Positions 1 through 7,685 of a stretch of 64,000 nt of DNA are shown here, one piece after another; within the stretch, counting starts at the first letter, position 1; each line of letters begins with the position of its first letter. The DNA is taken from positions 1 through 64,000 of the forward strand of contig JAEZZM010000043.1 in assembly GCA_023418575.1 (NCBI GenBank). The letters run 5' to 3'. The stretch is from Actinomycetes bacterium. Its GTDB lineage: Bacteria > Actinomycetota > Coriobacteriia > Coriobacteriales > JAEZZM01. The position numbers and the translations under genes were made by a program. Under the pieces are notes generated by a model that was given only the letters and a program-made list of their open reading frames with translations, was not told the DNA's origin and ran no database searches.

Positions 1-443
1 CCTTGAAGATTATCAGGATAGTTCCTGTGATTAAGAATTTATAGGCCCATGATTAAGAACTATTCATCAGAAGTATCCAGAAAGATAAAGAACATGTCAT
101 CAAAGTGTCTATAAATACCTTGAAAATAGAGATAGGAATAAAGTAAAGAAAAGAACAATTTATAGTAAAAACAGAGGATTTGATTCATTAAAACCCTTAT
201 GTTTATAAACTAAGACTGATCCGTATATTTGATATGAATCCATTCCCTTTTGTTTCATTTTTATCAGAAATGTTTTGTGTGCCTATATAATTTCATAAGC
301 AATCATGCAGCATTTGCTCTATTTTGTACACTTATACTCATGATTTAATCGCACTTATTAAACCACCAGCTCTCAGATACCTATATTTTGAACAATAAGC
401 AGGTAAAACTATAGAAAATAACTATGAGCTAGTGAATTAAGTA
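1..443. other. AT-rich stretch without a recognisable gene
   Basis: No open reading frame with a convincing start or family resemblance is seen on either strand. The stretch is AT-rich with many short stops. It lies downstream of the leftward tRNA-Ser gene, so it may hold that gene's trailer and the end of an unseen left-hand gene. I see no clear repeat or terminator. Confidence 0.5.
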
Positions 444-536
444 TGGCGGAGAGGGTGGGATTCGAACCCACGGAACGGGGGCTGCCCGCTCGACGGTTTT
501 CAAGACCGTTGCATTCAACCGCTCTGCCACCTCTCC
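444..536 (-). tRNA. tRNA-Ser(TGA)
   Basis: The reverse strand folds as a class II tRNA: acceptor GGAGAGG pairs with CCTCTCC, the anticodon stem ACGGT/ACCGT closes the loop CTTGAAA giving anticodon TGA, there is a long variable arm, and the T arm carries GGTTCGAATCC. The 3' CCA is encoded (TGG at 444-446 on the plus strand). It decodes UCA and related serine codons. Confidence 0.95.
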
Positions 537-614
537 AAAGATAGCGCGATCGCGCAACGACTATTATACCTATAGTTTTGGATTTAAGTAAAGCCTTTTC
601 TTTCTTTTCTTTTT

Positions 615-2267
615 TTATCTAGACTTCATATGTAAACTAGGGTCATCAGCTTCTCTAAGTAAAGGAAGTAAATGAGATTTTATTAAAGGAATCATCTTTT
701 GTGGTACATATGAAACCAGTAAATCCCCACCTTGAACTACCATTCCTGAATGAGGGAAAAACTCACTTGTCCCCCTTTTAATAGCAATAATCAAAACATT
801 TGGTGGTAAGGGTATTTCCTTGAGCTGCAACCCATCAACCTTGCTGCCTATCTCAACATTTAGCTCTAACAGAACGCGATTTCCAGACTCAATAGCTTTT
901 TGTGTACCTTCTTGCAACTTTTGTGCATCTCTGTCTATTCCTGGTAATAATTCTTGCAGTTCCTCATAAATAGGCCTAGTTTTTAAAAACTCCGCCAAAA
1001 TAAAGGCACTTAAAGCAGAAATGCCCAAAGGCAGTAGAAAGGCAAAGGAACTTGTGAGCTCAGTTACCAAAAGAATACCAGTAAGCGGCGAGCGTACAAT
1101 TGCTGTAAGATGCCCACACATCGCCAAAAGAGAAAACACTAAAATGTAATTACTTTCCCATAGACCCAAAGAGTAGCCAATTTGCCCATATGCATTTCCC
1201 ACTAAAGATCCCAAGACTAAGAGCGGAAAGAATATTCCTCCTGGCAATCCACTACAAAAGGCAAGCAGCAATAGGGCAAGCTTTAAAACATACAATAGCA
1301 AAATATGACTCAGCTCAGGGTTATCTCTTACAGGAAAGAAAATGAACTCTTCCCCACTGCCAAAAAGTTCTGGCATAAGCAAAAGAGCTACCGCTGTAAT
1401 TATAAAAGGTAGACTATGTTGCACATAACTTGGTAGTGCAAGCTTTGCATAAAAAGCCTTACCTGCCAATATAAGCTTATTAAATAGGGTTCCTGACAAG
1501 GCGGTTATAAAGCCTAAGATTACAATATAAAAATAGCAGTCGGTAGGCAGTGGAGCAAAATTATAAAAATGCAAAATGGGACCAATACCAAAAAATGAGG
1601 CACTGACAAAAACTGCCGAGAAGGCCGCAGCCATGGAAACTACCAGCACAGTTGGCGAGAAGGAACGGTGCAACTCCTCCATTGCAAACATCATTCCAGA
1701 AATGGGCGCATTAAATGCAGCAGCAAGGCCCGCCGCAGCACCTCCAGTAAGGAGGTAGCGTCTTTCTGATTGAGGGCTTTTTAAGAGATCGCCTAAACCA
1801 TCTCCAAGCGCAGCTCCAATTTGTATTGAAGGTCCCTCTCGACCCAAACTTAAACCTGAACCTAAACAGGCAAGACCTCCTATAAGTTTTGCAGGAAGTA
1901 CCTTTTGCCAACTGGGATGCAGACGCCCAAAAAGTTGGGCAGAGACTTGAGGAATACCTGATCCAGAAATTAAAGGTTCAATTTTTGTTACTACTGCTGC
2001 AATGGCCGCGCTCACTGCAATAAAGCTAAGCAGGATAACAATATGTTTTGAGTTCATAAATTCAGGACTAAGATATGGCAACACAGCCTCATGTATAGCA
2101 TTTATCGCAATCCTAAATAAAGAGATAACAAAACCAACTAAAATACCTATGAGCGTGCCAGTAAGCATAAGGTGTATGCTTAAGTGACGCCGTGATTCAA
2201 TACTAAAGCGCCACCTACCCAAACTTTTAATTTTGGCTGCTATCCCAGCCTGGCTTTTATCGGCCAT
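615..2267 (-). CDS. ClC-type chloride/proton antiporter with RCK_C domain
   Basis: Integral membrane protein of the ClC family, about 550 residues with roughly ten hydrophobic segments. The selectivity motifs GSGIPQ (about residue 105) and GREGPSIQ (about residue 147, gating glutamate) are present, as is a glutamate in FAMEELHRSF, the position of the internal proton glutamate of antiporters; that favours Cl-/H+ exchange over a pure channel. The last 80 residues resemble a TrkA-C/RCK_C ligand-binding domain. A GTG at 2279 would extend the frame, but AGAGG lies just before the paired ATGs at 2270 and 2267, so I place the start at 2267. It stands alone between two leftward tRNA genes; pH or anion homeostasis is inferred. 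Confidence 0.88.
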   Translation of the reverse strand: MADKSQAGIAAKIKSLGRWRFSIESRRHLSIHLMLTGTLIGILVGFVISLFRIAINAIHEAVLPYLSPEFMNSKHIVILLSFIAVSAAIAAVVTKIEPLISGSGIPQVSAQLFGRLHPSWQKVLPAKLIGGLACLGSGLSLGREGPSIQIGAALGDGLGDLLKSPQSERRYLLTGGAAAGLAAAFNAPISGMMFAMEELHRSFSPTVLVVSMAAAFSAVFVSASFFGIGPILHFYNFAPLPTDCYFYIVILGFITALSGTLFNKLILAGKAFYAKLALPSYVQHSLPFIITAVALLLMPELFGSGEEFIFFPVRDNPELSHILLLYVLKLALLLLAFCSGLPGGIFFPLLVLGSLVGNAYGQIGYSLGLWESNYILVFSLLAMCGHLTAIVRSPLTGILLVTELTSSFAFLLPLGISALSAFILAEFLKTRPIYEELQELLPGIDRDAQKLQEGTQKAIESGNRVLLELNVEIGSKVDGLQLKEIPLPPNVLIIAIKRGTSEFFPHSGMVVQGGDLLVSYVPQKMIPLIKSHLLPLLREADDPSLHMKSR

Positions 2268-2393
2268 CATGCCTCTCACCTATGCGACATAGACTTAAGT
2301 GCCCTGCCTTTTACATAAATCCTGGGCTTGCACGCCACTTATGCACGCCGCTTAATAAGCCTAGATTTAAGCTTGAAGATATAAGCAACATAA

Positions 2394-2419
2394 AGAAAAA
2401 GCCTCCAAAATGGAGGCTA
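2394..2419 (-). terminator. rho-independent terminator after tRNA-Arg(ACG)
   Basis: On the minus strand AGCCTCC, a TTTT-containing loop and GGAGGCT are followed by TTTTTC. It lies just downstream of the leftward tRNA-Arg gene and upstream of the ClC gene, separating the two transcripts. Confidence 0.8.
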
Positions 2420-2430
2420 GCTGTTTTCAA

Positions 2431-2507
2431 TGGTGCGGCGTACAGGATTCGAACCTGTGACGTTCTGATTCGTAGTCAGACCCTCTATCCAGCTGAGGTA
2501 ACGCCGC
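2431..2507 (-). tRNA. tRNA-Arg(ACG)
   Basis: Reverse strand cloverleaf: acceptor GCGGCGT/ACGCCGC, D arm with AGCTGGATAGAG, anticodon stem CTGA with loop containing ACG, T arm AGGTTCGAATCCT, encoded CCA. The A34 is presumably edited to inosine to read CGN codons. A terminator follows directly. Confidence 0.95.
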
Positions 2508-2782
2508 AATATAGTGCTTGCATTGATCAAGCTTATTAATAATTACATGTTTTTGATTCCCTGTCAAGAATCTCATTTACAATAAATGTATCCTAGCTAT
2601 GAATTTTACAAATTCCCTTTATCTGCGGTCTCTAACTGCTTTTTGGTAACAACTTGACTACAAGTCAGAGTTTAATCCCTACTTCTCCCTTTAGACTAAA
2701 GGTAATGGGTATAAACTAAAGACTAAGTAAAGATGTATAAAAACAAAGGCTCAATTAAGAAAAGCTCGATTAAGGAGAGATG

Positions 2783-3340
2783 ATGAAACCTATTTATATC
2801 GTACTAGCCATTGTGCTGGCCCTTGTGGTCTTATTCATCTTGTATTACAACAAGTTTGTTAGCCTAAGGGGAAGAGTTAAAAACGCATGGTCACAAATTG
2901 ACGTTCAACTAAAAAGGCGATCAGATCTTATCCCTAATCTAGTAAATACCGTTAAGGGCTATGCTCAGCATGAATCAGGGGCGCTTGAACGCGTAATTGC
3001 TGCCCGTAATGCAAGCTTAGGCGCCGCTTCTACTCAAGAAAGAATAGAGGCAGAAAACCAGCTTTCTGGAGCTTTACGCCAACTCTTTGCTTTATCAGAG
3101 TCCTATCCTGAACTTAAAGCAAATAGTAATTTTGAAAAACTCCAAGCTCAGCTAGAGCAAACTGAGGATAAGATTTCTTATATGCGCCAGTCATATAATG
3201 ACACGGTTTACTTATATAACACTGCTATTGAGCAGTTCCCAGGCAATATCATCTCTGGCCTTTTTAGATTTGAACCCGCAGAACAATATGAACTAGTAGA
3301 CCCTGTTGAGCGTGAAGCTCCTCTTGTTTCTTTTGATTAA
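2783..3340 (+). CDS. lemA: LemA family protein
   Basis: 185-residue LemA family protein. An N-terminal membrane anchor (about residues 3-22, IYIVLAIVLALVVLFILYY) is followed by the conserved region with NAWSQIDVQLKRRSDLIPNL and VKGYA, then long helices that form the family's helical bundle on the extracytoplasmic side. Two ATGs occur (2780, 2783); AAGGAG at 2772-2777 is five bases from the second, which I prefer. It precedes a DUF2207 gene, a pairing common in bacteria. The cellular role of LemA is not settled. Confidence 0.92.
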   Translation: MKPIYIVLAIVLALVVLFILYYNKFVSLRGRVKNAWSQIDVQLKRRSDLIPNLVNTVKGYAQHESGALERVIAARNASLGAASTQERIEAENQLSGALRQLFALSESYPELKANSNFEKLQAQLEQTEDKISYMRQSYNDTVYLYNTAIEQFPGNIISGLFRFEPAEQYELVDPVEREAPLVSFD

Positions 3341-3416
3341 AAACCATTCGTCTTAAGGTAAGCCACTGCTCTGCTTCTCTGTTTGCAGCTCAAGCTCCCT
3401 TAAGTAAACTCTACAC

Positions 3417-3436
3417 AAGGGCTCTCAGGAGCCCTT
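3417..3436. repeat. perfect stem-loop between lemA and the DUF2207 gene
   Basis: AAGGGCTC and GAGCCCTT flank a TCAG loop. No T-tract follows (AACTAT), so it is not a standard terminator. It sits 27 bases before the next start codon and could stabilise or process a shared transcript; this is inference. Confidence 0.5.
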
Positions 3437-3462
3437 AACTATACGTTATAAAGAAGGTTCTT

Positions 3463-5427
3463 ATGCGTAAAACCCTTTATAGATTAAGCCTTTGCTTTTT
3501 GTTTTGCATTATCGCAAGCTTGAGTATCTTTAAGCCAAGTCATGCTGAGGCTAGTCTTAGCATGACTCAGGTCAACATAAGCGCTCAAATACAGGAAGAT
3601 GGAAGCTTAGTGGTCCATGAAGAGCGTGTATTTTCAAGCAGCAAAAGAGCAAACGGTGTGTTTTGGGAAATCCCGCTTGATAGCGGCAAAGAGCTTAATT
3701 TACGCCAAGTAGGCATAATAGATAAAGAGGGGCGCAGCTTAAGCTTTACAGAAAACCCATTTGCACAAAAAGGAGATGTGGGGGTCTATAGCCTTGAGCA
3801 AGAAGGCGGGCAATATAGGATTAAGCTCTTTTCGCCCTTAAGATCGGATGAGGAACAGCGTTTCTATCTTGATTACTCTATAAGCGGTGCAGTCTCCGCT
3901 TATTCTGATGTTGCTGAACTCTATTGGAAATTTGTAGGAGATGCCTGGGAAGCTAGCTCTGAAAACGTAAAGCTCAGCGTTTCTTTTGCCAGCTCTCAAG
4001 CACAGGATCCTCAAACATTTAAACCTGCAGAAACTGTTCATGCTTATGGACATGGGGTTTTATCAGGAGAAATTAAGTTTGAAGATAATAATAGCATCAT
4101 CTACACTGTGCCAGAAATTGATCCCGGAGAATTTGCTGAGGCGCGCATTTTATTTCCTTTAAGTTTTGTATCTCAAATGCAAGCCTCATCTCAGGCTGCT
4201 TACCAGCGCATTCTTGATGAAGAAAAAGCTTGGGCAGAAAAAAGTAATGCCTTGAGAGAGCAGCAAAAGCACTATGAGTATTTAATTTCTATAGCAAGCC
4301 TTGTGCTGAGTATTGTAGTAGCTCTTATCTGTTTTGTTATGTGGTTCAAGCATGGCAAAGACTACAAGCCTATTTTTAAAGATAAATATCTTAGAGAAAT
4401 TCCTTCACAGTTACATCCTGCACTTTTAGGCCGCATTTGGCGTGGTAAAAGCAACACTCAAGACCTAAGTGCAAGCATAGTAAGGCTGGCTAACCTCAAT
4501 ATGATAGATATTGAGCGTATAACAAAAACTCGCTCCAGCTTTTTTGGCGATAAGATAGAAGAGGATTATCTTATCAAGCGCAAACATTCCCATGAGGATT
4601 TTTCACACAAGGGCTTATCGAAAAGCTTTCCACAGCTAAGTGATCTGGACATCTCTTGTTATCAACTCTTATTTAATGGCATTGTAAATAAAGGAGAAGA
4701 TGCGTTCTACTTCTCTGAGATTAAAACGCTGACAAAAGATCATCCTCAGAACTATCTGGAAAAATATGAGGCTTTCCATGATTCAATAGAGAGGCTTTAT
4801 AAGAACAAGCGCTTTATTGAGCCTCAAGGCCAGCATAGGCAAGTCATAGCCATTATCTTATGCATCATTTCTATACTTTTTGTGATATATAGCTTTGACT
4901 ATAGTTTTAGCCTTAATTTTGTCTCTAATACACAAGAAGCTATCTTTACTGTTCTTAAGCTTTTTGCTTTGGCAATTTCTATTATCTGCATGCTCTTTAT
5001 GAGAAGAGCCAGTAGGGATGCAGAAGAGCTCTATGCTCAACTCAAAGCACTTAAAAATTGGTTTGAGGATTTTACGCTCTTAAAAGAAGCTCCTCCCACC
5101 CATGTAAAGGTCTGGAAAGAACTTATTGTAATGGCTATTGTCTTAGGTGTTGCTCATAAAGTTATTGAACAACTTAAGCTATATGCTCCACAAATTCTTG
5201 AAGATCCTGAAATAGGCCCAATAGGCAGCCTGTTTTCAGGCCATGCTCACGGGCTGTACTACCTTGATTCAAGTCTTAACGAGGCCTACCATAGCTCACA
5301 TGAGCTAAACCAAGAAATGCTAAGAGATTTGGCAGATTCTTCTTCTAGCTCTCTTTTTGGTGGAGGCGGCGGCTTTAGCATTGGTGGAGGCGGCGGCTTT
5401 GGTGGCGGAGGCGGCGGCACCTTCTAA
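3463..5427 (+). CDS. DUF2207 domain membrane protein with glycine-rich tail
   Basis: 654 residues. A signal peptide (about 1-28, ending near SHAEA) leads into an extracellular beta-rich DUF2207 region (about 30-240), a membrane helix near 270-290 (YLISIASLVLSIVVALICFVMWF), a cytoplasmic region, and two more helices near 460-515. The C-terminus is serine then glycine rich (SSSSSLFGGGGGFSIGGGGG), a hallmark of this family. The start has AAGAAGG five bases upstream. It forms a two-gene unit with lemA. Function is unknown; an envelope role is inferred. Confidence 0.88.
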   Translation: MRKTLYRLSLCFLFCIIASLSIFKPSHAEASLSMTQVNISAQIQEDGSLVVHEERVFSSSKRANGVFWEIPLDSGKELNLRQVGIIDKEGRSLSFTENPFAQKGDVGVYSLEQEGGQYRIKLFSPLRSDEEQRFYLDYSISGAVSAYSDVAELYWKFVGDAWEASSENVKLSVSFASSQAQDPQTFKPAETVHAYGHGVLSGEIKFEDNNSIIYTVPEIDPGEFAEARILFPLSFVSQMQASSQAAYQRILDEEKAWAEKSNALREQQKHYEYLISIASLVLSIVVALICFVMWFKHGKDYKPIFKDKYLREIPSQLHPALLGRIWRGKSNTQDLSASIVRLANLNMIDIERITKTRSSFFGDKIEEDYLIKRKHSHEDFSHKGLSKSFPQLSDLDISCYQLLFNGIVNKGEDAFYFSEIKTLTKDHPQNYLEKYEAFHDSIERLYKNKRFIEPQGQHRQVIAIILCIISILFVIYSFDYSFSLNFVSNTQEAIFTVLKLFALAISIICMLFMRRASRDAEELYAQLKALKNWFEDFTLLKEAPPTHVKVWKELIVMAIVLGVAHKVIEQLKLYAPQILEDPEIGPIGSLFSGHAHGLYYLDSSLNEAYHSSHELNQEMLRDLADSSSSSLFGGGGGFSIGGGGGFGGGGGGTF

Positions 5428-5602
5428 TTTAAAGAGCTGCAGTGTATCAATGCTTATCATTGGCCATTAACTAGCACTGGTTTTTGCTGCATGTCATATC
5501 TTTTGCTTAAAACTTGTACTAAAGCTTTTGCTAAAGATATCTGCTGTGGCTTATTAAGTTAAGGAATTTAGCTGCACATTAGCTATTTACAATAAAAATT
5601 AC

Positions 5603-5632
5603 TTGCCTAAGCAAGGGTAAGTACGATAAGAT
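5603..5632 (+). promoter_or_regulatory. probable promoter of tRNA-Ser(GCT)
   Basis: TTGCCT at 5603-5608 and TAAGAT at 5627-5632 are separated by 18 bases and lie 43 bases before the tRNA gene. This resembles a sigma-70-class promoter for a stable RNA. No experimental support. Confidence 0.4.
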
Positions 5633-5674
5633 CATTAATCGCGTAAGAATTTGTAGTTTACGCTCATGTGGTTT

Positions 5675-5767
5675 GGAGAGCTGACCGAGAGGCCGAAGGT
5701 GCTCGCCTGCTAAGCGAGTAAGGGTTCAAAAAATCCTTCTGGGGTTCGAATCCCCAGCTCTCCGCCA
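5675..5767 (+). tRNA. tRNA-Ser(GCT)
   Basis: Class II tRNA: acceptor GGAGAGC/GCTCTCC, anticodon stem CTCGC/GCGAG with loop CTGCTAA giving anticodon GCT, long variable arm, T arm GGGTTCGAATCCC, discriminator G and encoded CCA. Its 3' end and downstream terminator are repeated at 6960-7048, marking it as the integration site of a now eroded element. Confidence 0.95.
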
Positions 5768-5831
5768 GTATTTATGACAAGATTTCCCCTGGTAAAACGG
5801 TATAAAAATCGAGAAAACAGGGGAATTTTTT
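5742..5831 (+). repeat. left copy of tRNA 3'-end/terminator repeat (attL-like)
   Basis: The T arm and acceptor 3' strand of tRNA-Ser(GCT), then GTATTTATGACAAG and a hairpin CCCCTG...CAGGGG with AATTTTTT, recur at 6960-7048. The first 50 bases match with few differences; the terminator part is more diverged but keeps both stem arms. An element that integrated at the tRNA 3' end would leave this arrangement. Confidence 0.65.
5786..5831 (+). terminator. tRNA-Ser(GCT) terminator, left copy
   Basis: CCCCTG (5786-5791) pairs with CAGGGG (5818-5823), followed by a run of T. The loop is 26 bases. A diverged twin stands at 7004-7048. Confidence 0.6.
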
Positions 5832-5884
5832 ACTCAAAAAGTTCTACAAAATACCAGGTAATTTCAGGGCATATTTTTCATGGA

Positions 5885-5900
5885 ACTCAAATGGGACTCA
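5885..5900. repeat. inner 16-bp direct repeat, copy 1
   Basis: ACTCAAATGGGACTCA is repeated exactly at 6898-6913. The pair lies inside the tRNA-derived repeats and brackets the roughly 1 kb that contains the small genes. Confidence 0.7.
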
Positions 5901-5942
5901 GATTTTGGCCAAATTTTGCCTGGTTTTGGCTGTATTTTTGGT

Positions 5943-6185
5943 TTATCTCCGTTCGATGATTACCCCGTTTTCATCGGTTTCAAAACTGCCTTTGCCCTCT
6001 ATTAATTGCCCGTCAAAATTAGAGGCGTAAAGCTTTGAGTCAATCCACTGTGTGCAGTTTTGTAAAATATAGTCCTCATCGTTAATGTTGCCCAGAAGTA
6101 TGTACAGCGCCTGAATTAAATAGTCGATACGTACAAAAATTTGTTCTTGCTTGCTAAGCGATTGACCGTCTATCAGTATTTCCAT
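5943..6185 (-). CDS. hypothetical small protein inside integration remnant
   Basis: Unrecognised acidic protein of 81 residues if it starts at ATG 6185 (MEILIDGQSL); the frame is open to a GTG at 6272 (109 residues), with a stop two codons further up. Neither start has a strong ribosome-binding site (AAGG ten bases before 6185). A central stretch IDYLIQALYILLGN is likely helical. It lies between the tRNA-Ser attL- and attR-like repeats and reads opposite to the tRNA. It could be an immunity-type or cargo remnant; no function can be assigned. Confidence 0.4.
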   Translation of the reverse strand: MEILIDGQSLSKQEQIFVRIDYLIQALYILLGNINDEDYILQNCTQWIDSKLYASNFDGQLIEGKGSFETDENGVIIERR

Positions 6186-6377
6186 AATTCTTGAGCCTTG
6201 AGGAGGGCGACGGGCTAAATCTGAGGCATGAGCAACCGTGTAAATTTTGCAGTTGTGCACAAAACTCATCACGAGCGCTCAGCTTCATCACTAAGCACTT
6301 GCTCTTCTACCTTTTCGGTTTCCTACATCGTCTTATCGTCTATATTCTGGACTCCTTTCTACCTTTTCGTCCTAAGT

Positions 6378-6397
6378 ATGAAAAAAGCGACTCTTCG
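6378..6397 (-). terminator. possible leftward terminator inside the island
   Basis: On the minus strand GCGA-AGAG-TCGC is followed by TTTTTT. The stem is only four pairs plus wobble extension, so termination is uncertain. It would end transcripts coming from the 71-residue gene at 6571..6786. Confidence 0.35.
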
Positions 6398-6420
6398 CCG
6401 CTTAATTACCAAACATTTAT

Positions 6421-6438
6421 GAGTGTTTTAAAACACTC
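6421..6438. promoter_or_regulatory. perfect 18-bp palindrome next to a TATAAT box
   Basis: GAGTGTTTT and AAAACACTC form an uninterrupted palindrome. TATAAT follows at 6444-6449, so the palindrome covers the expected -35 position of a rightward promoter and could be a repressor site. Its regulator is not visible in the remnant. Confidence 0.4.
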
Positions 6439-6451
6439 CTTGGTATAATTT

Positions 6452-6528
6452 GATTAACCGGAACTCTCCCGCTGAGCCCAAAATCAACAATTTCCAGAGG
6501 GGTTGGGGTTCCGGTTTAATCATTTTTA
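6452..6528 (+). ncRNA. candidate small hairpin RNA in the island
   Basis: GATTAACCGGAAC (6452-6464) pairs with GTTCCGGTTTAATC (6508-6521) with one bulge, then ATTTTTAA. A TATAAT at 6444-6449 would start transcription at about the first stem base. The result would be a roughly 75-nt stem-loop RNA ending in a T-tract. No coding potential is seen. It could also simply be a terminator with a long loop. Confidence 0.3.
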
Positions 6529-6570
6529 ACCCCCTGCTTTCATCACCTTATACACCTATCACTCTTTGAT

Positions 6571-6786
6571 TTAAATATCAATTTGATATTCATCGGGGTC
6601 AAATCCAAAAGCCTGGAGAAGCGCCCTTTTGCCCTCTTCGCTTATCTCCCAATTATATTCTTCAATAGACTTAATCGCCTTAGGCGTAGCTTTATCAGTT
6701 GGCACGTAGTAGACCTCATCATTTTCATTTATGTGCTCCTCGTACCATTCTTCATTTTTCATAAAGTAGGGCATTAGCATGGTCAT
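6571..6786 (-). CDS. small acidic hypothetical protein, possible immunity protein
   Basis: 71 residues, strongly acidic, rich in Glu/Asp/Tyr (EEWYEEHINENDEVYY, GFDPDEYQIDI). The ATG at 6786 has AAAGG eight bases upstream. The stop of an upstream truncated frame (6788..6910) is one base before this ATG, the tight coupling typical of toxin-immunity pairs. I do not recognise a family. The gene lies in the decayed tRNA-Ser island, so it may be a leftover cargo gene. Immunity function is only inferred from charge and position. Confidence 0.5.
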   Translation of the reverse strand: MTMLMPYFMKNEEWYEEHINENDEVYYVPTDKATPKAIKSIEEYNWEISEEGKRALLQAFGFDPDEYQIDI

Positions 6787-6787
6787 A

Positions 6788-6910
6788 TTAATAGCCTTTC
6801 TTTTTTAACCAGTCTCTCATCGCTTTCCCATAGGCGTTAGGGCTACCACCGTGTTGATGATATCTTAAACGATTTTGGCACGCTCGGAATAGAGGGGACT
6901 CAAATGGGAC
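6788..6910 (-). pseudogene. C-terminal fragment of an unknown protein, cut at the inner repeat
   Basis: A 40-codon frame ending NAYGKAMRDWLKKKGY, preceded by a basic His-containing stretch (RYHQHGG). It has no start codon; upstream it runs into the 16-bp repeat at 6898-6913 and a stop. The end looks like the C-terminus of a nuclease-type toxin domain by composition, and an acidic gene follows one base later. The family is not identified. Confidence 0.35.
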
Positions 6911-6913
6911 TCA
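6898..6913. repeat. inner 16-bp direct repeat, copy 2
   Basis: Exact copy of ACTCAAATGGGACTCA at 5885-5900. It coincides with the point where the truncated frame 6788..6910 loses its upstream part, which suggests a recombination or deletion joint. Confidence 0.7.
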
Positions 6914-6959
6914 AAAACTAAAATATACCCATCTAGCAGGTATAATTTAATACTTTTTA

Positions 6960-7048
6960 GGGTTCGAGTCCCCAGCTCTCCGCTAGTATTTAAGACAAGG
7001 TTGCCCTTGTTAGATTACTAAAATGTTGAGTCTAGCAGGGGATTTTTA
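6960..7048 (+). repeat. right copy of tRNA-Ser 3'-end/terminator repeat (attR-like)
   Basis: GGGTTCGAGTCCCCAGCTCT through CGCTAGTATTTAAGACAAGG repeats the tRNA-Ser(GCT) 3' end and flank with a few substitutions (including CCA to CTA), followed by the diverged terminator CCCTTG (7004-7009)...CAGGGG (7036-7041) and ATTTTT. With the copy at 5742-5831 it delimits a 1.2 kb remnant. No integrase gene remains between them. Confidence 0.65.
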
Positions 7049-7075
7049 TTATCGTGAGAATTCTTTACTACAAAA

Positions 7076-7555
7076 CTACAGATGTTGAGGGCGGGGTCCA
7101 GGCTTTACGAACTCTGTATCATCAAGCTCATGCTCCCAAGCATCACAATACAACTGTATAGCTTGATCTAACCAGGAAGCCATATGTGAGTCAAAGCAAT
7201 TTAAATACTCTATATAGCGCTCATCGCTTGAGTAGGTTTTTCCCAAAGCCCTGAAAGCCGGAATGTTATAGTGCTCTCCAAATTTCTTGAGAAATTGTAA
7301 GTGTCTAGCTACCATTTCTTGAACAACATCTGACTGTGGGCCCTCACCAGCGCGCTTCATAGAAGCTAAAATGGCAAAATTTCTATCCTGCTCTTCAAAT
7401 AATTCTTGAAGTTCATCTTCCGTTAAAGAGTTCAAATAATCTTTAGACTCTTGAAGTGCCTCTTCACCATATTTTTCAATAAGTCCAGGGAGACAAAGCT
7501 CTGCTTGTTCTGCTAAAAATTCTTTTGTAAACTTCTGATTTTCTGTGCTCACCAT
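7076..7555 (-). CDS. TipAS-like antibiotic-recognition domain protein
   Basis: 159-residue cytoplasmic protein resembling the TipAS drug-binding domain (the C-terminal half of TipA regulators), here without the MerR-type DNA-binding half. Family-like features are EKYGEEALQESKDYLNSLTE near the N-terminus, the helix ending VARHLQFLKKF, and KTYSSDERYIEYLNCFDSHMASWLDQAI. Such stand-alone domains bind thiopeptides or albicidin-type antibiotics and can give resistance by sequestration. AAGGATA precedes the ATG by a few bases. The 280-base leader carries a terminator with an alternative pairing partner, consistent with inducible expression. Ligand unknown. Confidence 0.65.
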   Translation of the reverse strand: MVSTENQKFTKEFLAEQAELCLPGLIEKYGEEALQESKDYLNSLTEDELQELFEEQDRNFAILASMKRAGEGPQSDVVQEMVARHLQFLKKFGEHYNIPAFRALGKTYSSDERYIEYLNCFDSHMASWLDQAIQLYCDAWEHELDDTEFVKPGPRPQHL

Positions 7556-7569
7556 ACTATCCTTAGAAC

Positions 7570-7608
7570 AAAAGCCCTAGATAACAAAAAGCCCCTTACA
7601 GGGCTTTT
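7570..7608 (-). promoter_or_regulatory. attenuator-like leader of the TipAS gene
   Basis: On the minus strand, AAAAGCCCT (7600-7608) can pair with GGGGCTTTT (7587-7595), forming a terminator with TTTTTG, or with a second complement AGGGCTTTT (7570-7578) just before the ribosome-binding site. The two pairings exclude each other. That is the layout of a transcription attenuator or a translation-blocking switch ahead of a drug-response gene. Confidence 0.55.
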
Positions 7609-7641
7609 GAGTGATATAGTGTCCCAAACGGGTTCGAAAGG

Positions 7642-7685
7642 AAGAACCTCTTTTCTCAGGTTAACTGGATTCCTGATTGGTTCTT
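7642..7685 (-). promoter_or_regulatory. compound hairpin in the TipAS leader
   Basis: On the minus strand AAGAACC...GGTTCTT encloses a second stem TCAGG...CCTGA. It lies upstream of the terminator at 7587-7608 and could be the sensing part of the same leader, or a terminus of an unrelated promoter region. I see no leader peptide with a convincing start. Confidence 0.4.

Noticed and set aside
2282..2539. 85-codon plus-strand frame across the tRNA-Arg region
   Set aside because: It runs through a tRNA gene and its terminator on the opposite strand; chance frame.
5774..5959. 61-codon frame right after tRNA-Ser(GCT), possible integrase end
   Set aside because: It covers the terminator and the inner repeat, has no ribosome-binding site, and shows no integrase motif.
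6191..6448. Two overlapping plus-strand frames in the island
   Set aside because: No start sites, no family resemblance, opposite to the small genes; unlikely to be translated.
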